NCBI GenBank assembly: GCA_937967325.1
Contig: CALBSQ010000025.1
Span: 62,001 to 126,000 of the forward strand
Length of the DNA stretch: 64,000 bases
Origin: an uncultured Chloroflexota bacterium
Lineage (GTDB): Bacteria > Chloroflexota > UBA4733
Direction of reading: 5' to 3'
Shown piece by piece: positions 17,138-29,316 of the stretch (position 1 is the stretch's first letter; the number at the start of each line of letters is the position of its first letter). Under the pieces are notes generated by a model. The model did no database searches and had not been told where the DNA came from. It saw nothing but the letters and a program-made list of their open reading frames with translations. The position numbers and the translations under genes were made by a program.

Positions 17138-18943
17138 ATGAGCACCATCTACGGCCCGCCCCCCCAAAGCGACGCAAATCCGGATCGCGGCGACGAACAG
17201 TCGCCCGAGCATGCACCCGTGCCCTCGGAGCAACCCCGCGGTCCCGGCCGCAGTCGCACGTTCTTCGGGGAGCGCGGGACGCCGGCCGGCTTTACTGCCC
17301 GCGCCTTCAACTAGGCGATGGGGTTCAGTCAGCAAGACCTGGATCGGCCGATCGTCGGCATCGCCCAGACCTGGTCGGAATTCAATAATTGCAACAACCA
17401 CTTCCGGCAACTGGCGGAGGCCGTCAAGCGCGGCGTCTGGCAGGAAGGTGGCTTGCCGCTGGAGTTCCCGACGATCTCTCTGGGCGAGGTCCACACCCAG
17501 CCCACGACGATGCTCTTCCGTAACCTCATGGCTATGGACACCGAAGAGATGATCCGGGCTCAGCCGATGGATGCTGTGGTCCTGCTGGTGGGCTGCGACA
17601 AGACGACACCGGCTGCTTTGATGGGGGCCGCCTCGGCCAATATCCCGACCATCATGGTCAGCGGCGGCCCCATGCTCAACGGCCACTACCAGGGCCAGGA
17701 ACTCGGCGCCTGCACCGACTGCGGTCGTTTCACCACCGAGTTGCGCGCCGGCAAGATCAGCAGCGCCGAATACAGCGCCATCGAAGATGCCATCTGCCGC
17801 TCCGCCGGTTCCTGCATGGTGATGGGGACCGCCTCGACCATGGCCAGCGTGGTGGAAGGGCTGGGCATGACGCTACCCGGCAATGCCGCCATCCCGGCGG
17901 TGGACATTCGGCGCATGCAACTGGCGGAACAGAGCGGCCGTCAGGCGGTGCGGCTGGCGCGCACCGGGCTGCGCCCCTCCGACGTGCTGACCGACGCTGC
18001 TTTCGAGAACGCCATCCGCGTCTGCATGGCCATTGGAGGCTCGACCAACGCCGTCATCCATTTGATCGCCATCGCCGGACGGCTGGGACTGCCGCTGCCG
18101 CTGGAACGCTTCGACCAGCTCTCGCGGCAGACGCCCTGGATCGTCAACCTCAAGCCCTCCGGCAAGTACCAGATGGAAGAGCTGTTCGACGCCGGCGGCA
18201 TCCCGGCGGTGATGAAGGAACTGGCGCCGCTGCTGCGGCAGGAGGCGCTGACGGTCACCGGCGAAACGGTGGGCGAGCGACTGACCTACTACCGCCCGAC
18301 CTGGCGGCGCGACGTGATCGCCTCCCTGGAGGAGCCGCTGGGCAGGGAAGGCGGCACCGTCGTGCTGGGCGGCAACCTTTGCCCCGACGGCGCGGTGCTG
18401 AAGCAATCGGCGGCCACAGCGGCGTTGTTGGTCCATCGTGGCCGCGCCGTCGTCTTCCACTCCATCCCGGATATGCGCGCCCGCATCGACGACCCGGACC
18501 TTGCGGTGACGGCGGACGACGTGCTGGTGCTGCAGAACGCCGGGCCGGTGGGGGCGCCGGGTATGCCGGAAGTGGGTTTCATGCCGATCCCGGCCAAGTT
18601 GTTGCGGCAAGGTGTGCGCGACATGGTGCGGCTCTCTGATGCGCGCATGAGCGGCACCTCTTACGGCACCATCGCCCTGCATATTGCCCCGGAAAGCGCG
18701 ATAGGCGGTCCCCTGGCCCTGGTGCAGGATGGCGACATGATCGCCCTGGACGTGTCAGGCCGAACGCTCACCCTGGAGGTCGCCGACGACGAGTTAGCGC
18801 GCCGCCGCGCCACCTGGCAGCGGGCGCCGCTGCAGTTCGAGCGCGGCTACCGCCAGCTCTACCAGCAGCATGTGCTGCAAGCCCCGGAGGGCTGCGACTT
18901 CGATTTCTTGCGCCTGCCGGATAGGAGTGGATGGGGAAGTTAG
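17138..18943 (+). pseudogene. IlvD/Edd family dehydratase interrupted by an in-frame TAG
   Basis: The reading frame encodes a ~600-residue Fe-S dehydratase of the dihydroxy-acid / sugar-acid dehydratase family. The cluster cysteines are visible in 'FNNCNNHF', 'VGCDKTTPA' and 'SAGSCMVMG'. Codon 17312-17314 is TAG in the same frame, between 'TARAFN' and 'AMGFSQQDLD', where the family normally has one ordinary residue. A CAG-to-TAG change is the simplest cause. Restart at ATG 17318 would give a 541-residue product lacking about 58 N-terminal residues, and no clear ribosome-binding site precedes it. The rest shows no further lesion. Position beside the IclR regulator and sugar transporters suggests a sugar-acid substrate such as arabonate or xylonate. 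Confidence 0.75.
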
Positions 18944-18995
18944 GCTACACGCCGGCTCGCCCGACATAGGCGCCGGAAGCCCACGACGAGGGATC

Positions 18996-19024
18996 TTGAC
19001 AGCATTGCCAGACCGTGATATGCC
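18996..19024 (+). promoter_or_regulatory. Sigma-70-type promoter candidate
   Basis: TTGACA (18996-19001), 17 bases, then TATGCC (19019-19024), lying 47 bases before the SBP gene at 19072. The -35 box is perfect and the -10 box partial. Confidence 0.45.
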
Positions 19025-19071
19025 CCGACTGCGACGAGCGCGTCTGGCGTGAAGCAAGGGACGGGTGGGAC

Positions 19072-20448
19072 ATGACACAGAACTTGACGCGACGAGTCCT
19101 CTTAGCAAGGAGCGCGAACGCCGTGTTTGGCATCGCCGGCGCCGCCTTGCTGGCGGCCTGCGGCGGAGGCGCCGCCGCGACCGGATCCAGCACCAGCGCG
19201 GTGGGCACGACGGCGAGCCCGTCCGCCGCGACCACCAGCGCCGCGCCGTCGTCGCAGGTGGCGACGACGAGCTCGGCCGCGCTGACGTCGGCGGCGCAAA
19301 CCGCGACAACCTCGTCATCAGCCGCGACGTCCCAGGCGTCGTCCGCTTCGTCATCAGCGACGCAACAGGTCAGCGCGGCGTCCTCCGCCGCGCCGAGCAA
19401 AGCTGGGGCGACGACACTGCTGGTTATGGACTTCGGACTCAACACGTCCGATGCCAAGGCGCGCTGGGAGAAGCAGAAGGCGGCCTTCCTCCAGAAATAT
19501 CCCGATGTGACCATCCAGGAAGACTTCTACGAGACCACGCTGACCAAGCAGAGCATCGCCGGAAAGTTGTACGCGCTGCCGACGACGCAGGGGGTGAAGT
19601 ATCCGGATTCGACGTGGGATTACCAGGATTGGCTGGACGCGGCCAATCGACTCAACAAGTATCAGAACGCTGCCTGGACGGAGATCGGCGGGATGATGCC
19701 GAGCTGGTGGGTGATCCACTACGCCGGCAACCACGGCCAGGCGATGTGGCAGGGTGGCCCGACGCAGCCCGGCGCCTGCACGCGGATCAACTACGACCAG
19801 CCCGAAACGATCCAGTCCTATCAGTGGTACCAGGCAGCCATCTGCAAAGACCACCTCAGTCCGACCGACGACCAGGCCAACAAGCTGGACGCCAACGGCT
19901 ACGAGGGTCTCTTCTCCGGGGGCAAGGCGGCCATGCAGTTCTCCTACGATCAGCGCAGCTACTACGCGGACACCGTCAAGGGCAATTTCCAGTGGGACTG
20001 GGCCCTGCCGCCGGTGGGTGACAAACAGAAGCCGCGCATCGTGACCACTATTGGCGGCGGGATAGCGATCTTCACGCCGTCCAAGGTCAAAGACATGGCC
20101 TGGAACTACCTGGAGTTCACCAATGACCCGGCCTATCTGCTCGAGTCGGTCAAAGCCAACGGCGCACGCGACGTCTACTCCAACCGTAAGGTGCAGGAGT
20201 CGCCGGCGTACCAGGCCAGCTCGATCCCTCCGAGCGACAAGAAGCTACTGGTGGACGCGATCAACAGCGGTCGGTTCTTCCCCGAGCCGTCCTGGGAGAT
20301 GCGGGCGCTGAAGGTCACGGTGCCCAGCCAACCGAAGGGGACGCCGGCTCCCACGGATTGCGGTGCCGACGCGCAGAAACTGCTCACCGAGCAGGCCAAC
20401 GTCGACAACCAGGCCCTCAAGGCGAAGGGCATCAACGTCTGCGCCTAA
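19072..20448 (+). CDS. Extracellular solute-binding lipoprotein with shortened N-lobe (orphan)
   Basis: The 458-residue protein has a leader 'LTRRVLLARSANAVFG', lipobox 'LLAAC' near residue 30, and an unusually long Ala/Ser/Thr linker of about 80 residues. The mature domain then runs 'KARWEKQKAAFLQKYPDVTI' and soon reaches 'GKLYALPTTQG' and 'STWDYQDWLDAANRL'. In family members the PDV-containing segment normally lies between the first two, and the '..YN..LF..aG' segment between the last two; both are missing here. The C-terminal half is intact. This looks like two in-frame internal deletions, so ligand binding may be lost. No permease gene is adjacent. Confidence 0.75.
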   Translation: MTQNLTRRVLLARSANAVFGIAGAALLAACGGGAAATGSSTSAVGTTASPSAATTSAAPSSQVATTSSAALTSAAQTATTSSSAATSQASSASSSATQQVSAASSAAPSKAGATTLLVMDFGLNTSDAKARWEKQKAAFLQKYPDVTIQEDFYETTLTKQSIAGKLYALPTTQGVKYPDSTWDYQDWLDAANRLNKYQNAAWTEIGGMMPSWWVIHYAGNHGQAMWQGGPTQPGACTRINYDQPETIQSYQWYQAAICKDHLSPTDDQANKLDANGYEGLFSGGKAAMQFSYDQRSYYADTVKGNFQWDWALPPVGDKQKPRIVTTIGGGIAIFTPSKVKDMAWNYLEFTNDPAYLLESVKANGARDVYSNRKVQESPAYQASSIPPSDKKLLVDAINSGRFFPEPSWEMRALKVTVPSQPKGTPAPTDCGADAQKLLTEQANVDNQALKAKGINVCA

Positions 20449-20479
20449 ACTGAAGACGCGTATGGTATCCACAGACGCA

Positions 20480-20530
20480 CCCGCCGCTAAAGCAGCGGGC
20501 TACGATTACAAGTCCTCCTGCAGGAGGCTG
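20480..20530. repeat. REP-like double-hairpin repeat
   Basis: CCCGCCGCT and AGCAGCGGG form an imperfect hairpin, followed by the core GGCTACGATTACAAG and a second perfect hairpin, CCTCCTG-CAGGAGG (20514-20527). The same hairpin-core-hairpin plan with core GGCTAAGAT(C/T)ACAAAG occurs twice near 46.8-46.9 kb. It lies in the ~385-base gap before the BREX operon; apart from this repeat I see nothing in that gap. Confidence 0.5.
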
Positions 20531-20833
20531 TGGACGTTTCGATAAGTGGCCACGTTCAGCCTGGCGGCAAGCGGCCGTTGCCAGCGCGCGCGACCGCTAT
20601 AGCCCAAATATCGTGCCGGAGATGGTTTGCGGTCTGATCAGCGCGCGCTCTTCATTCATGCTACAGTAGGCTCCGCTAGACAAGAGGCCAATGTTCGCGT
20701 CCATGCACGGCAGCGTCCCAACGGCGGTCACCGCTCCACATGCTCGTTGTTGCCTGATCGTCTGGGTGGTTGGTCTCTGCTCGGTCCTCAGTCGAGTCCG
20801 GATGCCACGGTTGATCGTCGATGGGGGTGCTGG

Positions 20834-21346
20834 TTGACTGACTTCCTCGAGACGGTAACCGGGGCGCGCTGGCTGGTTGGTGTCCTGGGCGAAGCGGCCG
20901 CGCCGCCATGGTGGCGGAGCCAGGCGAGCTTGCCCACCGGACAGCGTATCCTGGCCAGGCTCTTCCCGCGCACGGCCCTGGCCGCGTCGTTGCAGACGAC
21001 GGGTCGGGCCGCTCTGATCGAACACGATGCCCGCATCGGGAGACACGGCGTCTTCCATCTGTTCCGGTTGCCCGTCGCGGACGAAGCCGCCTGGGACGAA
21101 TTCCTGCGTGGGTCAGAGGCGGAAAGGGTCCTGCGACCGCTGGCGACCCTGGAAAGTCAGGATCAGCGGCTGGCAGCGCTCCGAAGCGTGGCGGCGCGGG
21201 ACGCGCCAGCCGAGGCGATCGGGCCGCAACGCGCAGGCTCCATCCAGGAGTTGCGCCGCGGTCGCGCGTTGGGGCAGGTGTGTGCCTTGTACGCGGCCGG
21301 CTTTGCTGCTGGTCGACCGGTCTACCCATATCTGGATGCCCGGTGA
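20834..21346 (+). CDS. brxE: BREX system protein BrxE
   Basis: This ~170-residue protein matches the BrxE family, an accessory BREX component of unknown biochemical role and a hallmark of type 6 systems. The family signature is visible: 'RWLVGVLGE' near the start, a 'WW' pair, 'LARLFPRTALAAS' and 'HDARIGRHGVFHLFRLP'. I chose TTG 20834 because it follows GGGGGTG and sits directly before the conserved part; the frame is open back to 20627 without similarity. It is the first gene of the BREX operon and overlaps brxA by four bases (GTGA). Confidence 0.7.
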   Translation: MTDFLETVTGARWLVGVLGEAAAPPWWRSQASLPTGQRILARLFPRTALAASLQTTGRAALIEHDARIGRHGVFHLFRLPVADEAAWDEFLRGSEAERVLRPLATLESQDQRLAALRSVAARDAPAEAIGPQRAGSIQELRRGRALGQVCALYAAGFAAGRPVYPYLDAR

Positions 21347-22152
21347 GCGCCGTTACTGCCTTGACCGCCCCGGTCACCACCTATCGTGAGGGTCTCGCTC
21401 GCGGCGGCATCAGGCTGGACGAGATCCGCACGCTCCTCCTGGCATGGGAGCCGGGACAACCCATCCCGGCCTTCATCGAGCGGGTGCGCCGCGACGACGT
21501 GTTGGGCAAGGCCACAGCGCGGACCGTGCAGGATTACGTGCGCGCCTTTGCTCAGCGCTTCCTCCTGCCGGATGACAGACCTGCGCGGCACTTGCGCCGC
21601 CTGGCGGCAGGCGAGGCGCAGCGCCAGCTCTTCAGCGACCTCGTGTTCTATTACGTCGCCCGGCAGGAGGCGCTGCTGCGTGACTTCACGGTGTCGCGTT
21701 ACTGGCCGGCGGCGCGGGAGGGGCGGCTCTCCTTGTCCATCGACGTGGTGCGCCAGTTTCTGGCCGAGGCGGAGCTGGACGGGCGTCTCGCTACGGCCTG
21801 GTCGCCGGCGCTCAAGAAGGACATGGCGGCGCGCGTGCTGAACGTGCTGGGCAAGTTCGGACTGGTGGGCGACCTCAGGGGCGGCCGCTGTGCTGTCTTG
21901 CCCTACCGGCCCGCCGATGGCACGGTGGTCTATCTGGCTTACCTGCTCCACTGCGCCGATGTCACCGACGCCTCCCTGGCCGAACAGCCGGCCTGGCAGC
22001 TCTTCGGTCTGGAGCCGCGCGATGTCTGGAACCGGCTGGACGCGCTGGCCGGCGACGGCAGTCTGATCCTGCAGCGGGCTGGTCAGGTGGTCCGCGTCAC
22101 CTGGAAGTACGGCAGCCTGGAGGAGGCAGTCGATGTCCTCGCTCGAGGCTGA
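21343..22152 (+). CDS. brxA: BREX system protein BrxA (DUF1819)
   Basis: The 269-residue protein fits the BrxA/DUF1819 inner-membrane-protein-like family, a small helical DNA-binding component of BREX. Features include 'RTVQDYVRAFAQRFLLPDD', 'LFSDLVFYYVARQEALLRDF', 'WSPALKKDMAARVLNVLGKFGL' and a C-terminal winged-helix-like end. The GTG start at 21343 overlaps the brxE stop; the frame is open further upstream inside brxE, but that part has no BrxA similarity. Its end overlaps brxB by 20 bases, so the operon is tightly coupled. Confidence 0.85.
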   Translation: MSAVTALTAPVTTYREGLARGGIRLDEIRTLLLAWEPGQPIPAFIERVRRDDVLGKATARTVQDYVRAFAQRFLLPDDRPARHLRRLAAGEAQRQLFSDLVFYYVARQEALLRDFTVSRYWPAAREGRLSLSIDVVRQFLAEAELDGRLATAWSPALKKDMAARVLNVLGKFGLVGDLRGGRCAVLPYRPADGTVVYLAYLLHCADVTDASLAEQPAWQLFGLEPRDVWNRLDALAGDGSLILQRAGQVVRVTWKYGSLEEAVDVLARG

Positions 22153-22693
22153 CTTTGCGGAGTTGCTGGCGCGTCTGCGTGACCCCCAGCCGCGCGGCAG
22201 CGACCCCTTCTACTACTTCGTCTACCCGCCGGAGCAGGCGCTGACGGTTAAGGAGCAGATCCCGGTATGGACGGCCAGGCTGCGTAACCTGGGTATCACC
22301 GTCGAGCGCATCTCCTTCGCCGACCTGCTCTGGCAAGTGATCGACGCCTCCGGCCACTGGCCGACCTGGCTGGAGTTCGAGGACGGCGCCGATCAGCGCG
22401 AGGTCAACGAGTCGGTGCGCGACGTCCTGCGCAACCGCAACGCGCTCGTTGATCTCCTCGTGCCGTTGCTGGCGACTGGACGGCCCAACACCGTCGTCTT
22501 CCTCACTGAAGTCGAGACGCTCCATCCCTACTTCCGCGTTCGCGGCCTGGAGAGCGCGCTGCACGACCGCATTGCCGTGCCCACCGTGATCTTCTACCCG
22601 GGCGGCCGGGCCGGTCAGTTCGGGCTGCGCTTCCTCGGCTTCTACCCGGAGGACGGCAACTATCGCGCCACCCTCATCGGAGGCTTACCGTGA
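22133..22693 (+). CDS. brxB: BREX system protein BrxB (DUF1788)
   Basis: The 186-residue protein matches BrxB/DUF1788, a conserved small BREX component that interacts with other core proteins. Family landmarks are 'FYYFVYPPEQALTVKEQIP', 'VVFLTEVETLHPYFRVRGL' and the end 'FLGFYPEDGNYRATLI'. The ATG at 22133 lies within the end of brxA, preceded by GGAGG. Its TGA overlaps the GTG of brxC in a GTGA. Confidence 0.9.
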   Translation: MSSLEADFAELLARLRDPQPRGSDPFYYFVYPPEQALTVKEQIPVWTARLRNLGITVERISFADLLWQVIDASGHWPTWLEFEDGADQREVNESVRDVLRNRNALVDLLVPLLATGRPNTVVFLTEVETLHPYFRVRGLESALHDRIAVPTVIFYPGGRAGQFGLRFLGFYPEDGNYRATLIGGLP

Positions 22694-25600
22694 CTGCTCC
22701 CACGACCACCGCCGCCATCCGCTCCCTCTTTTCCGCGCACCGGCCGATCGACCGCCCCATCGAGAAAGTCATCGACTACTACGCCGCCGACGACCAGCGG
22801 CTGCAGGCGGAGGTCGAGGAGTACGAGGTCACGGCCAACGTCGAGCAGAACTTCCGGCGCTTCCTCGACGTCTTCGGGGCCGGCGTCCGCGGCGGCCAGG
22901 TCACCGAGACCGGCATGTGGGTTTCCGGCTTCTACGGCTCCGGCAAGAGCTCCTTCACCAAGTATCTCGGCTTTGCCCTCGATCCTAAGCGCACGGTACA
23001 CGGCCGGCCCTTCCTGGAGCTGCTGGCCGAGCGCATCGGCGCGCCCGACGTCGCCCAGGAGCTGCGGACGCTGGCGCGCCGCGAGCCGACCGCCGTGATC
23101 ATGCTGGACCTCGGCGCCGAGCAGCTCGTCTCCTCCTCCGTGGTGACGGTCTCCACCGTGCTCTACTGGAAGGTATTGCAGTGGGCCGGCTACTCCAAGG
23201 AGCAGAAGCTGGCCCAGCTCGAGCTGCGCCTGGACCGCGAGGGGCGGCTGGACGCGTTCCGGCAGGCCTATCGCGAGCGCTTCGGCGATGACTGGGACAC
23301 CGTGCATGACAACCCCCTGGTCGGCGTGCCGCGCGCCGACCAGCTCGTGCCGAGTTTCTACCCGCACGAGTTCGCGCAGCCCGGGGACTTCCGCTCCCTG
23401 CGGTTTTCGATGGCCGACAACGTCCGCGACCTGGCGGCGGAGATGCTAGAGCTGGTGCGCCGCAAGAGCGGCTACCGCAACGCGCTGTTCCTGGTGGACG
23501 AGGCCGGCCAGTACGTGGCGCCGCGCGGCGAGCTGATCCTCAACCTGGACGGGCTGGCCCGCAACATCAAGGAACTGGGTCAAGGCCGCGCCTGGCTGGT
23601 GGCGACGGGACAGCAGACGCTGACGGAGATCGTTGAGCGTGCCCTCTACAACTCCGCCGAGCTGACCAAGCTGCGCGACCGCTTCCCCATCGGCATCCAG
23701 CTCGAGGCCAGCGACATTCGCGAGATCACCTGGCGCCGGCTGCTCAGCAAGTCGGCGGAGGGGGAGGCAAGCCTGCGCGCGCTCTACCGCGCCCACGGTC
23801 AGGCGCTGACCGTGAACACGCGACTGGAGCGAAGCCGGCTGTTCGGCGGCGGGCTCGACGAGGAGAGCTTCGTCAACCTCTATCCCTTCCTGCCCCAGCA
23901 CTTCGACCTGCTGCTGCAGCTAGTGCGAGTTCTGGCGCGCTCGGCGATCGGCCTGCGCTCGGTCATTCGCGTGATCCAGGACCTGCTGGTCGACACCAGC
24001 AAGGCACTGCCGCCCGGGACAGGACTGCTGGCCGACCAGGCTGTCGGCCGTCTCGCCACCATCGACGGCTTCTACGACACCCTGCGCGCCGACCTGGCCA
24101 GGTCGCTGCCGCACGTCGTGAGCGGTGTGGAGCGGGTAGCCAAGGTGCTGTCGGGCGACGAGGCGGCGCTGCGCGTGGCCAAGGCGATCGCCGCCCTCCA
24201 GCCCATCGAGAACTTCCCCCGCTCGGCAGCAAACCTGGCGGCGCTGCTCTATCGCCAGATCGGCGACGTGCCGCGGGGAGACCAGGTGCGGGCGGCGCTG
24301 GACCGGCTGCTGGCCGAGAAGGAGACCGGCATCGTCGACGATCCGCAGGTGGGCGGCTACACCTTCCTGAGCGATGGCGTCCGGCCACTGCGCGAGCGCC
24401 GCAATGCCCACCTGCCGACGACGGCCGAGGTCAGCCAACTGCGCAGCCGCGTGCTGCAGCGGCTGTTCGATCCCCTCCCCTCGGCGACGTTGGAGGGCGC
24501 CAAGACCGTCCGTGCCGGCGTCCGGCTGGGCAGTGCGCCGGTCGCCGGCGAGAGCGAGGAGGTCCAGCTCCGGCTGGAGCTGACCGACGGCGCCGGCTGG
24601 GAGATCCGGCGGGAGGCGTTGCTGGCCGACACCACCGGACGACCCGAATGGCGCGCCGCCATCGCCTGGCTGCTGAGGCCAGACGAGGCGGTGGAGGACG
24701 CGCTGGTGGACGTTCTCCGCTCGCGCTTCATCGTCCGCGAGATCCCCGAGAGCGATGCCGACGGCGACGTGGCGCAGTTCCTGCGCGCCGAGGACCGCGC
24801 CGCCCAGCGGGGAGAAGAGCGGGCCCAGGAGCTGTTTCGCGCCGCGCTGCTGGATGGCACCCTCATCTTCCGCGGCACACCCGTCCCGGCGCGCACTGCC
24901 GGAACGGCCGTGGCCGACGCCGCTCGCGTCGTGCTCCAGGGCGCCGCCGACGCCATCTACCCCTATTTCCGGCTGGTCAACATCCGCCCCCCGACCGACC
25001 TGGCGGCGCGCTTCCTGGGCGTGGAGCGGCTGGACCGCATGCCGCGTGAGCACGATCCGCTCGGCTTGGTCAGCCTCGGCGGCAGCCGGACGCGGGTCAA
25101 CCCGGACCACCCGGCGCTGGCGCAGGCGCGGCAAGCCCTGCGCGAGCGGTTGGAGCAGGCCGGCACTGACCGCCTCCTGGGCAACACCGTGCAGGACCTA
25201 TTCTTCGCCGTCCCCTACGGCTGGTCCAAGGACGCGACGCGCTACATCCTGGCCGGGCTGCTGACGGCGGGCGAGATCGTCCTGCACGTCCCGACCAGCG
25301 GCGCGCCTATCGCTGTCGCCGGGCCGGCGGCGGCCGACGCGCTGCGCAGCACGCAAGGCTTCGGGCGCGTTGGGCTATCGCTGCGCGGAATCCGTCCGAC
25401 CCTGGAGATGTTGGAGCGGGCCAGCGAGCGGCTGGAAGCCATGCTTGGCATCACCGTGCTGCCGCTGGAAGATGCCATCAGCCGCGCCGCCCGCGACCAC
25501 CTGCCGGGGCGCCTGGAGGAGATTGGCGCGTTGCCGAAGCAGCTCGAGGCGCTTGACCTGCCGGGAGTGGAGCGCGCCCAGTCCACCGTCGCCGCCGGGC

Positions 25601-26342
25601 GGGCCATCCTGCAAGGCGACGGGGCCGGCGCGCTGTCCATCCTGGGCGCGGCGGATTGTCGCTTCTCCTCCGACCTGGAGTGGGCGAAGCTGATCGCGGC
25701 GGAGCTGGAGCGCGGAGCCGATGGGACCGTTCGCGAGGCGCGCGAGTTGCTGCGGGCAGCGGACGAGCTGTGCGGAGACTTTGGCGTGCCGACCCTAGCC
25801 GAGGAAGGCGAGCGCGGCCTGCTGGAGGACGCCCTGAAGTCCGACAGCTTCCACACCCGCCTGGCCGACCTGCGCGGTCTGGACCGGCGGCTGCGCGAGC
25901 GCGCTTCGGCGAGCTACGCCGACCGTCACCGCGCCTACGCTGCTGCCCTGCTCGCCATCCGCAAGGCGCTGGAGGCATTGCCGGAGTGGCTGCGCCTGGC
26001 CGACGAGGACCGTGAAGATATTGGCAACCGCCTGATCAGCGACTTGCCGGCCAGCGCGCCCGAGGGCCAGGAGGTAGCGGCGCTGCGGCGACTGCTGGCT
26101 CGCGACGCGGGCATCGACCGCCTGCGGCGGGAGCTGGAGGCAGAGGTCAGACGGCGCGTCCCCGCGGAGCCTGCTATCCACGACGGCAACGACACAGCGG
26201 CGCCGGTGGACTTCGAGCTGGCAGTCAATCCCCCGGAGGTGGTCCGTTCGCTCGACGACCTGGAACCCTGGTTCACTGAGTTGCGGTCGGCCATCGCCAG
26301 CGCCTTGCAGGCCGGGGCGCCGCTGCGGGTGCGGGTGCGCCC

Positions 26343-26346
<4 letters not shown>
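22690..26346 (+). CDS. brxC: BREX system P-loop ATPase BrxC
   Basis: The 1218-residue protein is the large BREX ATPase. The Walker A motif 'GFYGSGKSS' is at about residues 80-88, and a Walker B-like 'LFLVDEAGQYV' at about 265-275. The length and the leading 'NVEQNFRRFLDVFG' region agree with BrxC of type 1 systems (about 1200 residues). BrxC is required for both phage defence and methylation in characterised systems. Start and stop codons both overlap neighbours by four bases (GTGA at each end). Confidence 0.92.
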
Positions 26347-28340
<1,994 letters not shown>

Positions 28341-28344
28341 CATT

Positions 28345-29151
28345 ATGGGGCTAACGCCCGTTGGTGCGGCCAAGCACCGCCTCTACGTTGACGAGGTTGG
28401 CAACTCTGATCTCGGCGCCTCACACGACCCTAACCATCGCTATCTCAGCCTCACGGGAGTGATCCTCGACCTGGACTATGTCGCGACAACCGTTGCCCCG
28501 GTGATCGAGTCCCTAAAGGCGCGGTATTTTGGCTCTCATCCTGACGAGCCGGTCATCCTTCATCGCAAGGAGCTGGTGAACAAGAAGCACCCCTTCGAGC
28601 GCCTTCAGGACAATACCGTCGAGCGAGCGTTCAACGATGACCTACTGCGGTTCCTGACCGAGCTCGACTACACGGTTATCACCGTCGTCATTGACAAGCT
28701 GGAGCACGAGCAACGGTACCAGACCTGGCGTTTCGATCCCTACCACTACTGCCTCACTGTGCTCGTCGAGCGCTACGTCATGTTCCTCAAGAGGAAAGGG
28801 GCAGTGGGGGACGTCATGGCCGAGTCGAGAGGCGGGAACGACGACATGCGCTTGAAGCGCTCGTTCGAGCGCGTTTGTACGCAGGGGTCAGACTTTCTCC
28901 AGGCGAGCGAGTTCTCGGCGCTGCTCACAAGCAGACAGCTCAAGGTCAAACCGAAGAGCAACAATATCGCCGGGCTACAGCTCGCGGACCTCATCGCCCA
29001 CCCGAGCTACCGAGCCGTGCTGGCGCGGCACAATAACGAATCACTGCCTACCAACTTCGGTGGACGGATCGCTGAGATCCTTGAGGAGCGAAAGTATGAT
29101 CGGAGTACCAGCGGGAAGAAAGACGGTTGGGGACGGAAATGGCTACCATAA
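28345..29151 (+). CDS. DUF3800 domain protein inserted between the two halves of pglX
   Basis: The 268-residue protein has the DUF3800 pattern: 'LYVDEVGNSD' with Asp16-Glu17 at the start, 'AESRGGNDD' near residue 160 and 'GLQLADLIAHP' near residue 212. The family is thought to have an RNase H-like fold with acidic residues fitting a metal-dependent nuclease; no activity is proven for this group as far as I know. It starts four bases after the stop of the pglX N-half on the same strand, so it is probably translated by coupling. G+C counted by hand in two 60-base stretches is 57-58%, below the neighbouring brx genes, which points to separate acquisition. It may be a nuclease cargo or new BREX component. 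Confidence 0.8.
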   Translation: MGLTPVGAAKHRLYVDEVGNSDLGASHDPNHRYLSLTGVILDLDYVATTVAPVIESLKARYFGSHPDEPVILHRKELVNKKHPFERLQDNTVERAFNDDLLRFLTELDYTVITVVIDKLEHEQRYQTWRFDPYHYCLTVLVERYVMFLKRKGAVGDVMAESRGGNDDMRLKRSFERVCTQGSDFLQASEFSALLTSRQLKVKPKSNNIAGLQLADLIAHPSYRAVLARHNNESLPTNFGGRIAEILEERKYDRSTSGKKDGWGRKWLP

Positions 29152-29157
29152 AGAGAA

Positions 29158-29175
29158 GCGGCCCCGAAGGGCCGC
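29158..29175. terminator. Strong hairpin after the DUF3800 gene
   Basis: GCGGCCC-cgaa-GGGCCGC is a perfect seven-base-pair stem starting seven bases after the DUF3800 stop. No T-run follows. It could attenuate transcription, protect mRNA, or mark one edge of an inserted cassette. The 165 bases from here to the pglX C-half contain no other clear feature. Confidence 0.4.
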
Positions 29176-29316
29176 CGAAGGCCAAAACCTTCCACCTCCA
29201 GGAAACTGGATTGCCTACATGGTAGCGAATGGTGGCCGCCGAGTCAACGTTTTTGTGCCTTTCAGGCTCTATTGGCTGTATCGGGACTCGGTGGGAGAGG
29301 CCGTAATGAAGCAGTC

